From an uncultured Prevotella sp. (lineage in GTDB: Bacteria; Bacteroidota; Bacteroidia; Bacteroidales; Bacteroidaceae): DNA of 64,000 nucleotides. Location of the stretch: positions 183,331 through 247,330 of the forward strand of contig CALUEX010000001.1 in NCBI GenBank assembly GCA_944319815.1, written 5' to 3'. Position 1 is the first letter of the stretch; each line of letters begins with the position of its first letter. Both the position numbers and the translations under genes were made by a program. The notes under the pieces were generated by a model. The model saw nothing but the letters and a program-made list of their open reading frames with translations. It searched no databases and was not told the DNA's origin. Below are positions 16,455 through 25,734 of the stretch, in pieces.

Positions 16455-16592
16455 TGACGGGCGGCATCGTAAAAGGTGGCGTATTGCATCGTGAAAGGGC
16501 ACGTTTTGTGTTGTAAAAGGCCATGTTTTGCATTGCAAAACATGGCCTTTTACGATGGCGGACGCAAGTGGTTGACTGCCAACAGGTTGCAG
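16455..16592. repeat. Family A 22-bp array (A5) between convergent genes
   Basis: Four exact 22-nt units beginning GCATCGTAAAAGG, GCATCGTGAAAGG, GTGTTGTAAAAGG and GCATTGCAAAACA. The last two pair as AAAAGGCCATGTTTT/AAAACATGGCCTTTT. The closing element GTTGACTGCCAAC follows. It lies between the recX and ccsBA stops and could terminate both. Confidence 0.85.
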
Positions 16593-16604
16593 ACGCAGGG
16601 CAGG

Positions 16605-18911
16605 TCATGCGTAAGAGTGCATCCCGCCGAGAAAGTAGTTTACCCCGAAATATGTCATTATGATAGCCAGGAACGCCAGGAGCATATACACGTGGTAGCC
16701 CCACGGGCGGCGCAGGAACGGCAGCGAGGCGTCGTGGACGGCCACGGCGTAGACCAAGAGCGTGATTAACCCCCACGTTTCCTTGGCGTCCCAGCTCCAG
16801 TAAGCACCCCACGAGACGTTTGCCCAGACCGCGCCCACGAACACGCCGACGGCCAGCAGCGTGACGGCAGGATAGAGCATCAGGCGCGAGAGCAGCGCGA
16901 GCGACTCTAAGGTGGCGCCCACGGCAGCGTTGCGGCGGCCCTTCAGGGCAACGAGCACGGCTGCCGTCAACGCGCAGATGAACATGAGCGAAAGCAGGGC
17001 GAACGACGCCATGATGACCGAGACGTGGACGCTCAGGAGCGGAGACTGCAGCACGGGCATCAAGTGGGATATTTGCGGGTCCATCGCATTGATGTGCGAC
17101 ACCAGGAGGAAGAAGCCCGACATGAGCAGCCCGAACGGCACTGCAATCCTGAACCGCATGGCTGCCGCGAGCGCAAGGAGCATCACGAGCCATGCAAGCA
17201 GCAGCATCGTCTCGTAGCCGTTGCCCATGGGCACGCGCCCGGAGACGACCCAGCGCAGCGCGAGGCACGCCGTCAGGGCTGCGAACGACAGGCCGAGCAG
17301 TGCAAGGCCAGCGGCCCGCGCAACCTTGGGCAGCCGCGTATTAGCCCTATTGGTCTTATTAGGCCTAATAGGGCCGATAAGCCCAATGAGGCTAATAACT
17401 AAGAGCGCAAGCCCTGCCGAGAGGTTGACGATGAACAGCACGGTGGCAAACGGCACGGCGTTTAGCGTGCGCTCGGCCCGTACCTGGCGGTCGGAGGGCA
17501 GGGAAGCGCCGCCGTTAATGCGCTGGTATTTCAGCATCTTGTCGAATATTGAGTCAACGTGGGCCATGCGCCCGGCCAGTACTTCCTGGTAGACGAGCGA
17601 AAAAACGTTCTGCATATAGTGGCGGTGCAGGCTGTCGGCGGCCGACGCCGAGAGGTCGTCGGTAGGCGCGTACCACTTCGTCTTGCCGTCGGCAGTGACG
17701 GGAAAGACCTTCAGCAGCGTGCCGCGCCTTACGGCCATGAGCATCATCAGGCGGTCGTCAACGTCGGCAACCTGCGTGTGCAGCTTGTCGCGCTGCCCGT
17801 TGTAGTATTCGTGGACGTATGGGCCGAGGATGTATCCGCCCATCACCTGGTTGAAAAACGTGTTCACCGTGCACATCTTCGGCAGCTGCAACGTCTCGCG
17901 CAGGGGGCCGTTCTTCAGCTTCAGGATAGGCTCCGCGCTCCACTCGTCGCCGTAGAATATGAAGCCGGCGAGCACCTGCTCGGCCGTGTAACCACGGTAC
18001 GTAGGGCTTCCGCAGAGCTTCTTGGTGAAGTCTACGGCGAACGTCTGCAACGGGCAAACACGGTTGTTGTACATTATATAGAGCCGCCCGAAGCGGTCGG
18101 CTGTCTCCTTCGGCAGCGTGCGCGCGGCGTTAGCGCTTAATGCGAGGCACGAAAGCAAGGCTACGGAGAGCACGCCACGCCTGAGCAAAGGCGAGCGCAA
18201 CAGGCGGCGGAAGCCCCCGCGCGGGTCTATTAGCGTGAGCAGCAACGATATGAAAAGCAGCGCGTAGCCGGCATAAGTCAGCGGAATGCCTACGGGGTCG
18301 CGGTTCACGGCGAGCACGCTGCCAAGTCCGTCGCGGTCATAGTTGGCCTGGCAGAAGCGCATGGAGCGGTGCTCGTAGATGTTGTTCATCGACACTTCGG
18401 CCTCCGTCTTCACGCCCCCGTCGCTTACGGTAAAGCGCGAGACGTAGTCGGCCTCGGCCTCCGTGCCGTCATGGTAGTGCACGTTGAAGTCGTGCAGCGT
18501 CATCGTGAACGGCAGCTTACGCTCCTCCACGCTGCCGTCGCGGCCCATTACCGAGTAGGTATCGACGGCCACCCCGCTGCGCAGGTGCACCATGCCGCGC
18601 TCGCCCGAGACATGGGTGACGAGTGCGCCGGCCAGTATGAGCAGCAGCGCAAGGTGCAGGGCTATTACCGATAGGCGCCTTGTGCGCCGCTTAATGATGT
18701 ACGCCGTACCCGTAACGGCAAGCCCTGCCCACAGCGCGACGAACCACCACGACGAGTAAACGGCGGAGTGGGCGAAGTCGGTGCCGTGCCATTTCTCGAT
18801 GAATGTGGCGGCGGCCATCGCGACGAGGAGCAGGATATAGAGGGCGAAAAGCAAGTGGCGTACCCACCCCCGCCCTCCCGAAGGGAGGGGGCTTGATATG
18901 TTTTGTTGCAT
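16605..18911 (-). CDS. ccsBA: Fused ResB-CcsA cytochrome c assembly protein (system II)
   Basis: About 768 residues from ATG 18911. The N-terminal half is ResB-like (four membrane helices around a soluble domain, AARTLPKETADRFGRLYIMY), and the C-terminal half is CcsA with WGAYWSWDAKETW, the tryptophan-rich haem-handling motif, and external histidines (LLSVHVSV, WGYHVYM). It carries haem out and attaches it to CxxCH apocytochromes; the two di-haem oxidoreductases next door are plausible clients. Oddities: residues SPLPSGGRGW near the N-terminus are encoded by a family D repeat, and LIGLIGPIRPNKTNRAN (17338-17402) by another repetitive sequence. Confidence 0.92.
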   Translation of the reverse strand: MQQNISSPLPSGGRGWVRHLLFALYILLLVAMAAATFIEKWHGTDFAHSAVYSSWWFVALWAGLAVTGTAYIIKRRTRRLSVIALHLALLLILAGALVTHVSGERGMVHLRSGVAVDTYSVMGRDGSVEERKLPFTMTLHDFNVHYHDGTEAEADYVSRFTVSDGGVKTEAEVSMNNIYEHRSMRFCQANYDRDGLGSVLAVNRDPVGIPLTYAGYALLFISLLLTLIDPRGGFRRLLRSPLLRRGVLSVALLSCLALSANAARTLPKETADRFGRLYIMYNNRVCPLQTFAVDFTKKLCGSPTYRGYTAEQVLAGFIFYGDEWSAEPILKLKNGPLRETLQLPKMCTVNTFFNQVMGGYILGPYVHEYYNGQRDKLHTQVADVDDRLMMLMAVRRGTLLKVFPVTADGKTKWYAPTDDLSASAADSLHRHYMQNVFSLVYQEVLAGRMAHVDSIFDKMLKYQRINGGASLPSDRQVRAERTLNAVPFATVLFIVNLSAGLALLVISLIGLIGPIRPNKTNRANTRLPKVARAAGLALLGLSFAALTACLALRWVVSGRVPMGNGYETMLLLAWLVMLLALAAAMRFRIAVPFGLLMSGFFLLVSHINAMDPQISHLMPVLQSPLLSVHVSVIMASFALLSLMFICALTAAVLVALKGRRNAAVGATLESLALLSRLMLYPAVTLLAVGVFVGAVWANVSWGAYWSWDAKETWGLITLLVYAVAVHDASLPFLRRPWGYHVYMLLAFLAIIMTYFGVNYFLGGMHSYA
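17336..17404. repeat. Repetitive TTATTAGGCCTAATAGGG insert inside ccsBA
   Basis: CTATTGGTCTTATTAGGCC and TAATAGGGCCGATAAGCCCA form an imperfect palindrome of CCTAATAGG type. A related run (GAATGGGACGAATGGGGCTG) lies at 32399-32428 outside coding sequence, so this looks like another dispersed repeat, here kept in frame between membrane helices. Confidence 0.5.
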
Positions 18912-18968
18912 GAGAAACCATGTAATTGACGCCCACCCCAACCCTCCCAAAGGGAGGGAGCTTAGTAT
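18864..18968. repeat. Family D palindromes (D2, D3) at the ccsBA start
   Basis: D2 (18864-18900) and D3 (18930-18968) each contain CCCTCCC and GGGAGGG arms plus the tail AGCTTGATATG or AGCTTAGTATG. D2 lies within the coding sequence, just after the likely start codon; D3 is upstream. Confidence 0.8.
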
Positions 18969-19077
18969 GCGGCGTTGATAGCCTACCCGTTAGCGGATTA
19001 TTTGTGGCTCTTTGTAGTGTGAGCTTACGGTATGTTACATTTCGGGGGCTTTTTCTTACGGTTTCCGATTGCTTCCG

Positions 19078-19172
19078 GCAACGTTGCAAAAAGCATCCTT
19101 TCATGGTGTAAAAGGGTATCTTTTACAAGGCGAAAAACCGTGTTTTGCAGACCGAAAGGATACCGTTTGAAA
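19078..19172. repeat. Family A 22-bp array (A6)
   Basis: Units GTTGCAAAAAGCATCCTTTC, GGTGTAAAAGGGTATCTTTT and GGCGAAAAACCGTGTTTTGC, with GACCGAAAGGATACCGTTTG. It is more decayed than others and the closing palindrome is not clear. Confidence 0.6.
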
Positions 19173-19217
19173 CAGTAACCATCGCCGTGCCTTCCGAAAT
19201 AAATCCTACAACGGACA

Positions 19218-19256
19218 TCAAGCTCCCTCCCTTCGGGAGGGTTGGGGTGGGTGTTT
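19218..19256. repeat. Family D palindrome (D4)
   Basis: CATCAAGCTCCCTCCCTTCG followed by GGAGGGTTGGGGTGGGTG, immediately downstream of the first di-haem oxidoreductase stop, in inverse orientation to D3. Confidence 0.75.
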
Positions 19257-19259
19257 ATA

Positions 19260-20981
19260 TTATATTGACTGCAAGAACTTCACCACGGCGTCCCTGTCTG
19301 CCTTCGGCAGGTTGTAGAACTTCTCGGCCGACTCGTATGCGTGGCTGCTCTTGCTGTAGGCGTGCCACATGATGGCCTCTACCTCGTTGCGCGCACGGCA
19401 GTCGTGCAGACGGTCTTCGGCACCGGTGTTCACGCGCGAGAGTCCGCGCCCCCAGAGCGGCGTAGTGCGGCACCACGAGCCGTGGATGTCGTTCTTCATG
19501 TATAGCTTATGCTGCATCATGTCGCTGTATGGCCATATTGTCTGGTTCTGGTAGCGTGGCAGCGGACGGTCGGCAATGCACTCGGGAGTCCAGTAGTTGT
19601 CGTCGCCTGTAGTCCATGACGGGCGGTGGCACGAGGCGCAGCCCATCTCCATGAACAGCTCCTTGCCGCGCTGCACGTCGGGGTCGTTAAGGTTGCGGGC
19701 GCGCGGTATTGACAGTCCGCGGTGCCATACCATGAGCGCGTAGAACTGGTCGGTGGTCATGTCAGGCTCGAAGTTGTACCACTGGTTGTCAAACTGGTTG
19801 GTGCTCGGGCTGAGAAGGTTCTTCACGCGCTCGGCAATTCCCTCGTCCGTCGTATCGTAGTAAGGCGATGTCGGGTCGGCCTTTATGGCACTTATTACGT
19901 CAGGATTTTCCGACATGGCCTGCGCCCAGGCGTCCGTCGTGTACAGTTTTGGCCTGTCAGGACGGCTTACGTTCGTGATGTTCCACACCGCGTTGGCGCC
20001 CGGCCCGTCCTGCAGGGTGGCGCGCGTCAGGGCGTAAGTGAACCTCTTGACCATGCGCGAGGCGCCGGGCGAGCCGTCGGCCATGCGTCCTGCGCTGCCG
20101 AACGTGGTGTACCATGCTCCCGCGGCGAAGTCGTTGGCGGCAGCGTCCCAGAACGACGGGTTGACGTATTCAGACACGTCCTTGCCCTGTTCGGCGTAAT
20201 ACGCCGCCGTGGAGGCGTACTGTTGGCGTATGTCGTCTTCCTCGATGGCGTCAAGGAGACCGGTTCCTATTATGCCGATGGTTGACTCAAGTCGGATTTC
20301 GATGTTCTCCGGCTTCGGGTTTGTGTTAAATGCCGACTGCGGTATGCTCAGCTCCGGGTAGATGAGCTCGTACTTCTCGCCGTCGGGGAACTGCAGGGGC
20401 AGTCCGCTTTCCATGGCCGTCACCTTCTCCCAGTGCATCTGTATCTGGCTCTCGTCGATAGGCGGCAGGAAGGGCGACGTGGCCTGCGTCTGCGGCATGG
20501 CCGTCACTTCGCTGATGTAAGGGCCGTCGTTAGAGCCCGGAGAGTTGGGGTGGTAGATTACGAGCAGGTAGCCGTTGCCGTTGCCGTAGGCCGTCGTGTA
20601 GGTGTCGAAGCGCTTGCCGTGGCCGTAGCTCGGGTGGCAGTCGAGGCACGAGCGGCGCGTGCTTGCCGGGCCTAACCCCTTGAACGGAGGGTTGTTTACG
20701 GTCACGCTGCGCTCGAATATCATCTCGCCCTCGTTAAATTCGTCCATCAGTCCCTGGGCCTCGGTTGCCGGCGTCTCGTCTTCGTAGCATCCGGCCAGGA
20801 TGTTTTCGGTAGTCCCCAGCCGTCCGCCGGGATACCATTCGTCGGCTGTGAAGTTGCCCTGCGCCGTCCCGACGTAGCTTGCGTCGGTCTCGACGTGCAG
20901 CGTCGCGGTGTCGTCGTCGCTGCAGGCTGACAGCGCGAAAGCGGCCGCGGCCGCCATGAAAGGATAAATAATGTTCTTCAT
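19260..20981 (-). CDS. Di-haem oxidoreductase-type lipoprotein (DUF1111-like), copy 1
   Basis: 573 residues. A lipoprotein signal ends at ALSAC (Cys20). Two haem-binding motifs are seen: CLDCH at 112-116 and CASCH at 448-452, with PRARNLNDPDVQRGKELFMEMG before the second, as in the thiol-oxidoreductase/DHOR branch related to MauG peroxidases. WCRTTPLWGRGLS near the C-terminus is family-typical. It probably faces the periplasm or cell surface and handles electrons linked to metal or peroxide. It is the last gene after a paralog, an imelysin and a porin. Only two c-type haem sites are present, as expected. Confidence 0.85.
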   Translation of the reverse strand: MKNIIYPFMAAAAAFALSACSDDDTATLHVETDASYVGTAQGNFTADEWYPGGRLGTTENILAGCYEDETPATEAQGLMDEFNEGEMIFERSVTVNNPPFKGLGPASTRRSCLDCHPSYGHGKRFDTYTTAYGNGNGYLLVIYHPNSPGSNDGPYISEVTAMPQTQATSPFLPPIDESQIQMHWEKVTAMESGLPLQFPDGEKYELIYPELSIPQSAFNTNPKPENIEIRLESTIGIIGTGLLDAIEEDDIRQQYASTAAYYAEQGKDVSEYVNPSFWDAAANDFAAGAWYTTFGSAGRMADGSPGASRMVKRFTYALTRATLQDGPGANAVWNITNVSRPDRPKLYTTDAWAQAMSENPDVISAIKADPTSPYYDTTDEGIAERVKNLLSPSTNQFDNQWYNFEPDMTTDQFYALMVWHRGLSIPRARNLNDPDVQRGKELFMEMGCASCHRPSWTTGDDNYWTPECIADRPLPRYQNQTIWPYSDMMQHKLYMKNDIHGSWCRTTPLWGRGLSRVNTGAEDRLHDCRARNEVEAIMWHAYSKSSHAYESAEKFYNLPKADRDAVVKFLQSI

Positions 20982-21084
20982 CTTACTGTTTTTTATAAAT
21001 GTTTTTGTACTATTTCACCCAGCCAAACAGGTAAGCGCCGATTGCAAATCATCGGTTTCGCCGTAACCGTTATCCTTCAGGATA

Positions 21085-21125
21085 CCTACACCCGTCCTCC
21101 TTTTGAGAGGGCTGGGGTAAGTGGC
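21085..21125. repeat. Decayed family D element (D5)
   Basis: ACACCCGTCCTCCTTTTGAG followed by AGGGCTGGGGTAAGTGGC resembles the other family D copies with several mismatches, in the gap between the two oxidoreductases. Confidence 0.5.
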
Positions 21126-21145
21126 AGGTTGTTATTTGCTGAAAA

Positions 21146-22828
21146 CTATATCGACTGCAAGAACTTCACCACGGCGTCCCTGTCCGCCTTCGGCAGGTTG
21201 TAGAACTTCTCGGCCGCGGCGTAAGCCTGGCTTTGCTTGCTGTAGGCGTGCCACATGATGGCCTCAACCTCGTTACGCGCACGAGCGTCATGCAGGCGGT
21301 CCTGGGCGCCGCTGTTCAGCATCGACAGGCCGCGTCCCCACAAAGGAGTGGTGCGGCACCATGAGCCGTGTATGTCGTTCTTCATCGCCAAGCGGTGCTG
21401 TATGAAGTCCGTGTACGGGTAAATCACCTGATGGGCGTAGCGCGGAAGCTCTTTCCCGGCAAGGATTTCAGAGCGTCCGTAGTTGTCCTCGCCAGTAGTC
21501 CATGACGGACGGTGGCAGTTTGCGCAGCCCATATCCATGAACAACTCCTTGCCACGCTGCACGTCAGGGTCGTTAAGGTTGCGTGCGCGCGGCACGGCCA
21601 AGCCCCTATGCCACACCATGAAGGAGTAATACTGGTCGTCGGTCATCTCCGGCTTGAAGTCATAATAGGGATTGTCGTACAAGTCTACGTCGGTACTCGG
21701 CGACAGGAGGTAAGCCAAAGCTTCCGATATGCCCTCCTCCGTACCGTCATTATAATAAGGATGGACGAGCGAGGTGGGGTTGGCGCCGTTCTCCTTGATG
21801 TACTTTATAACGTCTTGGTTCTTCGACATGGCGCGCGCCCAAGGCTCAGTTGAACATATCTGGTGCTTGTCCGAGCGCAGGATGTTCAGCTCGTCCCACA
21901 GCGCGACGTCGTTTTGCAGGCAACCTTCAAGCAGGTCATAGTTGAAGCGTTTTATGAACTTCTCGCCGTAATAGTCAGTGGCATAAGCCGTCTCGGCCAT
22001 CTGCCCGGCGGCAGCATTCCACATCATGGGGTTCAGCTCCACACCGGCTGCAGCCTCTGCACGGTACTGTTTCTCAAGCTCTTCGTTGCTGATGGCATCG
22101 ATAAGGCCAAGTCCTTGGAAGTTGCACGACACTATAAGGCGCACATCATAGCCCGAAGGTACGGGGTCGGTGTTAAAGGCCGACTGTGGAATGGTGACCG
22201 TAGGATACCTCAACGCGTATTTTTCGCCGTCGGGGAAATGCATGGGCAATCCGCTCTCCATGGCTGTAACATTCTCCCACGATATGTTTACCTGGGCCGG
22301 GTCAAGCGGTGGCAAGAAGGGAGTCTGCGCCATCGTCATGGTAAAGGTGGTCAGCTGGTCAATCAGCGGGCCGTCGTTACTGCCCGGAGCGTCGGGCGTA
22401 TACACCGAGACAATGTAGCCGTTGCCCATCTCCGGATTGAAGTCGGAGCGGCTATGGCCGTGTGAATAGCCGCCAGAATGGCAGTCCTCGCACGAGCGGC
22501 GCGAAGCTGCTGGTCCCCATCCCTTGTATGGGTCGTTTGAAAGAGTAAACCTCGCACTGGCAATCAAATCGCCCTCGTTGAAATGGTCGTCCAGCCCCTG
22601 CTCGGTCACGGCAGGTGTCTCATCCTCATAACAGCCGGCGTAGATGTTATCGGTAGTGCCCAGCTTGCCGCCCGGATACCACTCTTCTGCCGTGAAGTTG
22701 CCCTGCGCCGTGCCGACGTAGTTTGCATCGGTCTCGCCGTGCAGCGTCGTTGCGGTGTCGTCGTCGGTGCAGGCCGACAGCGCAAACATGGTCGCAGCCG
22801 CCATGAAAGGATAAATAATCTTTTTCAT
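21146..22828 (-). CDS. Di-haem oxidoreductase-type lipoprotein (DUF1111-like), copy 2
   Basis: 560 residues, paralogous to the gene downstream: the same start pattern (MKKIIYPFMAAA, lipobox ALSAC at Cys20), haem motifs CEDCH and CANCH, and identical final residues (YNLPKADRDAVVKFLQSI). Similarity is very high at both ends and lower in the middle, consistent with tandem duplication followed by divergence or local gene conversion. Even the upstream 30 nt (ATGTTTTTGTAC) are shared. The likely role is partner oxidase/peroxidase of the imelysin protein encoded upstream. Confidence 0.85.
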   Translation of the reverse strand: MKKIIYPFMAAATMFALSACTDDDTATTLHGETDANYVGTAQGNFTAEEWYPGGKLGTTDNIYAGCYEDETPAVTEQGLDDHFNEGDLIASARFTLSNDPYKGWGPAASRRSCEDCHSGGYSHGHSRSDFNPEMGNGYIVSVYTPDAPGSNDGPLIDQLTTFTMTMAQTPFLPPLDPAQVNISWENVTAMESGLPMHFPDGEKYALRYPTVTIPQSAFNTDPVPSGYDVRLIVSCNFQGLGLIDAISNEELEKQYRAEAAAGVELNPMMWNAAAGQMAETAYATDYYGEKFIKRFNYDLLEGCLQNDVALWDELNILRSDKHQICSTEPWARAMSKNQDVIKYIKENGANPTSLVHPYYNDGTEEGISEALAYLLSPSTDVDLYDNPYYDFKPEMTDDQYYSFMVWHRGLAVPRARNLNDPDVQRGKELFMDMGCANCHRPSWTTGEDNYGRSEILAGKELPRYAHQVIYPYTDFIQHRLAMKNDIHGSWCRTTPLWGRGLSMLNSGAQDRLHDARARNEVEAIMWHAYSKQSQAYAAAEKFYNLPKADRDAVVKFLQSI

Positions 22829-22888
22829 CTTGTAATTGTTTTAAAATGTTTTTGTACTCTTTTCGCCCACCAGAGCTTTTATGCCTGA

Positions 22889-22930
22889 CAGCGTGCGGCA
22901 TCCCGGCCATTGCCGGGACGCCGCACGCCA
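22889..22930. repeat. Strong GC-rich hairpin between imelysin and oxidoreductase genes
   Basis: GCGTGCGGC-A-TCCCGGC pairs with GCCGGGA-C-GCCGCACGC around CATT: about 16 bp with one A/C mismatch. It may be an mRNA stability or processing element; a related CGGCATCCCGCATGG string occurs at 55768. Confidence 0.7.
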
Positions 22931-22972
22931 CAAGGCCGTGCCAGCTTCAAGGGCTTGTGGAAAGCCGTTATG

Positions 22973-24298
22973 TCAGTGTGCAGACGAGAGCCATTGTGAC
23001 GCTGCCTCGAGCTGCGTGTTCAGCGCGTCGACAGCTTCCATGGCGTCGCCGGCCTGCTGTGCGCCCGGGTCGTCTACGAAAGCGATGCCGCTGTTGACGC
23101 AGGTGGTGAGCTTGGCGATGGCGTCGTCGAGTGCGTTCTGCAAGTCGTCAACGCCGCTGTAGCCGTTCCTGCGCAGGAAAGTCATCACCGACTTGTCGTC
23201 GGGTTGCGCCTGGTCGATGTTGCCGTAGAGGCTGTTCTTTATGCTGTAGATGTTGTCGCGGTAGTCGATGTACGACCTCTTGCTGTACGGCGACTCAATG
23301 TAGTCGATGGCGTCAGGCTCGTTCGGGTCGAGCGAAGGGGCTCCCGTGGCCACGCGGTAGGCCTGTCCGATTTTCTGGCTGGCCACCTCGTTGGCGATGT
23401 TTCCGCATCCTGAAGGGCCTACGAGGGTTACGAGGGCGGCGTTGATTGAGGCATACGAGCTGCCGTCGGTGCCCGCCAGGAGCATATCGGCGCCGTAGTA
23501 GTAGCCGTTGTCGTCAAGCGCATGGGTCCTCACACCAAGCTCCTTGACGCGTGCCGCGTGGTCGGGGGCGGCCTGTTGGCCCAGCCATGACACCTCCAGA
23601 CGGTAACAGTTGTCGCGCACGTCGCCTGCAACGGCTACGAGGAAGGCCAGCTCGTCGGCGCACTGCACGGTGACGTTGGCGAAGCTCGGGTGGTCTTCTA
23701 TGCCGTCATAGACAGCCGCCTTGCGGGGCGCACCGTCGCGGAAGAGCACGAACTCGAGGCCGTGAAAGCCCAGGGCGGTGTCGAAGTTGGCGTTGTTCTG
23801 GTTCACGAAGGCTATGGGGTCGTCGCTGTAGAGCCCTGCAACCATGTCAGGGTTCGACAGGAAGTCGGCCATCTGGCCCTGGTCGAGCGGCCATGAGTCC
23901 ATGTGCGGGTCGAGGTTGTAGTCCGTAGCGGCGCCGTAGAGGAAGGCTTCGCTCTTCTCCCAGTACTCGCGCGAGGTCTTGAAGGCCTCGCAGGCGGCCT
24001 TTACGTCGGTGTCGGTGAGCGTCCCTGCCTCGTGCTTCTGCTGCATATTTACGGCCTGTTCGTACAGAACGTCGGCGCTGGCGGCCAGGTTCTTATACGT
24101 TGGGAATACCACTTGGTTGACATACTGGTCGGCAACGTCCCACATCTCGGCCTGTATTCCCGTCCATTGGTTTGCTATGGTGGGGTTCTCCCTGTCGCCG
24201 CCGAGCGTTATGTCGTCGTCGTCGCTGCACGCCGTGAACGACGTCACGGCCATCGCGCCCATAAGGAGCGCAGTAAATAAACTCGTTTTACGTTTCAT
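22973..24298 (-). CDS. Imelysin-family (M75-like) lipoprotein
   Basis: 441 residues. Lipobox TSFTAC with an acidic SDDDD after the cysteine, typical of surface-directed lipoproteins in this phylum. The imelysin GxHxxE signature appears as GFHGLEFVLFRDG, with long helices on both sides (WTGIQAEMWDVADQYVNQVVFPTY; LEAASQWLSSAH at the end). Imelysin-like proteins are linked to iron acquisition and are often encoded with di-haem oxidoreductases, as here. It is not a proven peptidase. It lies between the porin and the two oxidoreductases on one strand, a likely operon. Confidence 0.88.
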   Translation of the reverse strand: MKRKTSLFTALLMGAMAVTSFTACSDDDDITLGGDRENPTIANQWTGIQAEMWDVADQYVNQVVFPTYKNLAASADVLYEQAVNMQQKHEAGTLTDTDVKAACEAFKTSREYWEKSEAFLYGAATDYNLDPHMDSWPLDQGQMADFLSNPDMVAGLYSDDPIAFVNQNNANFDTALGFHGLEFVLFRDGAPRKAAVYDGIEDHPSFANVTVQCADELAFLVAVAGDVRDNCYRLEVSWLGQQAAPDHAARVKELGVRTHALDDNGYYYGADMLLAGTDGSSYASINAALVTLVGPSGCGNIANEVASQKIGQAYRVATGAPSLDPNEPDAIDYIESPYSKRSYIDYRDNIYSIKNSLYGNIDQAQPDDKSVMTFLRRNGYSGVDDLQNALDDAIAKLTTCVNSGIAFVDDPGAQQAGDAMEAVDALNTQLEAASQWLSSAH

Positions 24299-24354
24299 TT
24301 TTATTATTTGTTTGAGGTTTTAGATGTTGTCAGTTTGCGTTTGGCGTATGGCCG

Positions 24355-25662
24355 TCAGAGGAAGAAACCCTCGTAGGCTACGCCGATGTTGAGTGCCGGC
24401 TCGTCGTTGTACTGGCTCTTGAAGAAGCGGTGGTTGTACTCGGCCTTGACCGCTATTTGCGGTACGGGGTAGTAGTTGATGCCCGCCGCCACGATGTTCT
24501 TGCTCGTGTAAGTGTTCGTGGCGTTGTGAACGTAAGAGTCGTAATACTCGTAATGGCCGAAGACGTACAGCTTTTGCTTGGCGCGGCGCAGCTTTTCTAT
24601 TTGCGAGAATATGTCGTAACCCGCCTCGATGCTTAACGCCACGGCGTGCGAACCGAACGCGGTCTTGCGGTAGGGCGACGTGCCCGACGACTGGTTTGCC
24701 TTGATAGCGCTGATTGCCGCGGCATCGCTCACGTAGCCGTAGTCGGCATATCCGCGCGCAATCCAGTTGTGCGCGTTGTACGTGAAGTCAAACGAGCCGA
24801 GGAATATGTTGCCCTCCAAGTCCTTGTAGCGGTTGCCGTCGGTCTCCAATTCGTGCGGGAACGTGTTGTGCATGGTCTTCCCGTAGTATCCGCTGAGGCC
24901 AAGCCGCAGTCCCGGCACGGTGTAGTTGTCGATGCGCGCCAGCAGTCCGAACTTGTTGGCGACCTCGAACTCCCACGGGCTTTGCGCGCCCTTGCCTATC
25001 CAGTAGGTGCGGTCGAACATCATGGCGTCGAGACCTCCCGTGAATTGAAGCTCGTAACGGAAGTCGCCCGAGCGTCCCCAGAACGAGATGCCCGTCTGGT
25101 GCCACGTGCTCGGTATTATGGTGCGTTCGCCCTCGGGGCGGTAGACGGTGAAGAAGTTGAGCGGTTCGTGATGGGCGTTGGTCAAGCCGAAGGGCACCAC
25201 GATGTGGCCGAAGCGGATGTTGGCCCACTTCGCAAACGACTTCTGCACCCAGAATTGCTCCAGCTCTACTTCGCCTCCCTTCTCGGTCTCGGCCTCCCAT
25301 TCGCCGCCTTCCTCGGCCTCCTTCTCTATCGCTCCGCCGCTGCCGCCGTGCTCAAACTCGATTTCCATGCCGACGCTCCAGCCCTTGCCGAAGTCATAGC
25401 CGAGGTAGACCACGGCGTGCGGTATGTCGAAACGTCCGTGCGAAGGGTCGTTCTTGTAGTACGACGGGTTAGAGTACCTGAACGGGTTGTCGCTGTAGAA
25501 GTTGCGCGAATACGCAATCTCGCCGTATCCGCCGATGCTCAGGCGGTTACCCTTGGCGTGCTCATACACGCTGTCGGCAGCCGAAACCTGTGCCTGTGCG
25601 GTACTCGCCGCCATGCAGCCGGCCAATGCGCACACCGAAAAAATAGTCTTTACTCTGTTCAT
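24355..25662 (-). CDS. Outer-membrane porin-like protein, first gene of the imelysin operon
   Basis: 435 residues with a cleavable signal (MNRVKTIFSVCALAGCMAAS, cut near AQA). The mature part is beta-barrel-like, with alternating aromatic strands (YGEIAYSRNFYSDNPF, VVYLGYDFGKGWSVGMEIEFEH) and a final Phe-rich strand (NIGVAYEGFFL). An acidic loop EKEAEEGGEWEAETEKGGE could bind cations. The substrate is unknown; the operon with imelysin and di-haem oxidoreductases suggests metal or redox-active substrates. A promoter box lies at 25704-25711. Confidence 0.82.
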   Translation of the reverse strand: MNRVKTIFSVCALAGCMAASTAQAQVSAADSVYEHAKGNRLSIGGYGEIAYSRNFYSDNPFRYSNPSYYKNDPSHGRFDIPHAVVYLGYDFGKGWSVGMEIEFEHGGSGGAIEKEAEEGGEWEAETEKGGEVELEQFWVQKSFAKWANIRFGHIVVPFGLTNAHHEPLNFFTVYRPEGERTIIPSTWHQTGISFWGRSGDFRYELQFTGGLDAMMFDRTYWIGKGAQSPWEFEVANKFGLLARIDNYTVPGLRLGLSGYYGKTMHNTFPHELETDGNRYKDLEGNIFLGSFDFTYNAHNWIARGYADYGYVSDAAAISAIKANQSSGTSPYRKTAFGSHAVALSIEAGYDIFSQIEKLRRAKQKLYVFGHYEYYDSYVHNATNTYTSKNIVAAGINYYPVPQIAVKAEYNHRFFKSQYNDEPALNIGVAYEGFFL

Positions 25663-25703
25663 GTATTACTTTTTTTGATTATTTCACGTCGTTTTATCCG
25701 ATG

Positions 25704-25734
25704 CAAAGGTAATTCAAACGCGAAATGTTAGCAA
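25704..25734 (-). promoter_or_regulatory. Promoter of the porin-imelysin-oxidoreductase operon
   Basis: TACCTTTG on the minus strand (25711-25704) matches the -7 consensus, with ATTG about 20 nt upstream as a weak -33. The leader is about 40 nt. No obvious repressor palindrome. Confidence 0.5.
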
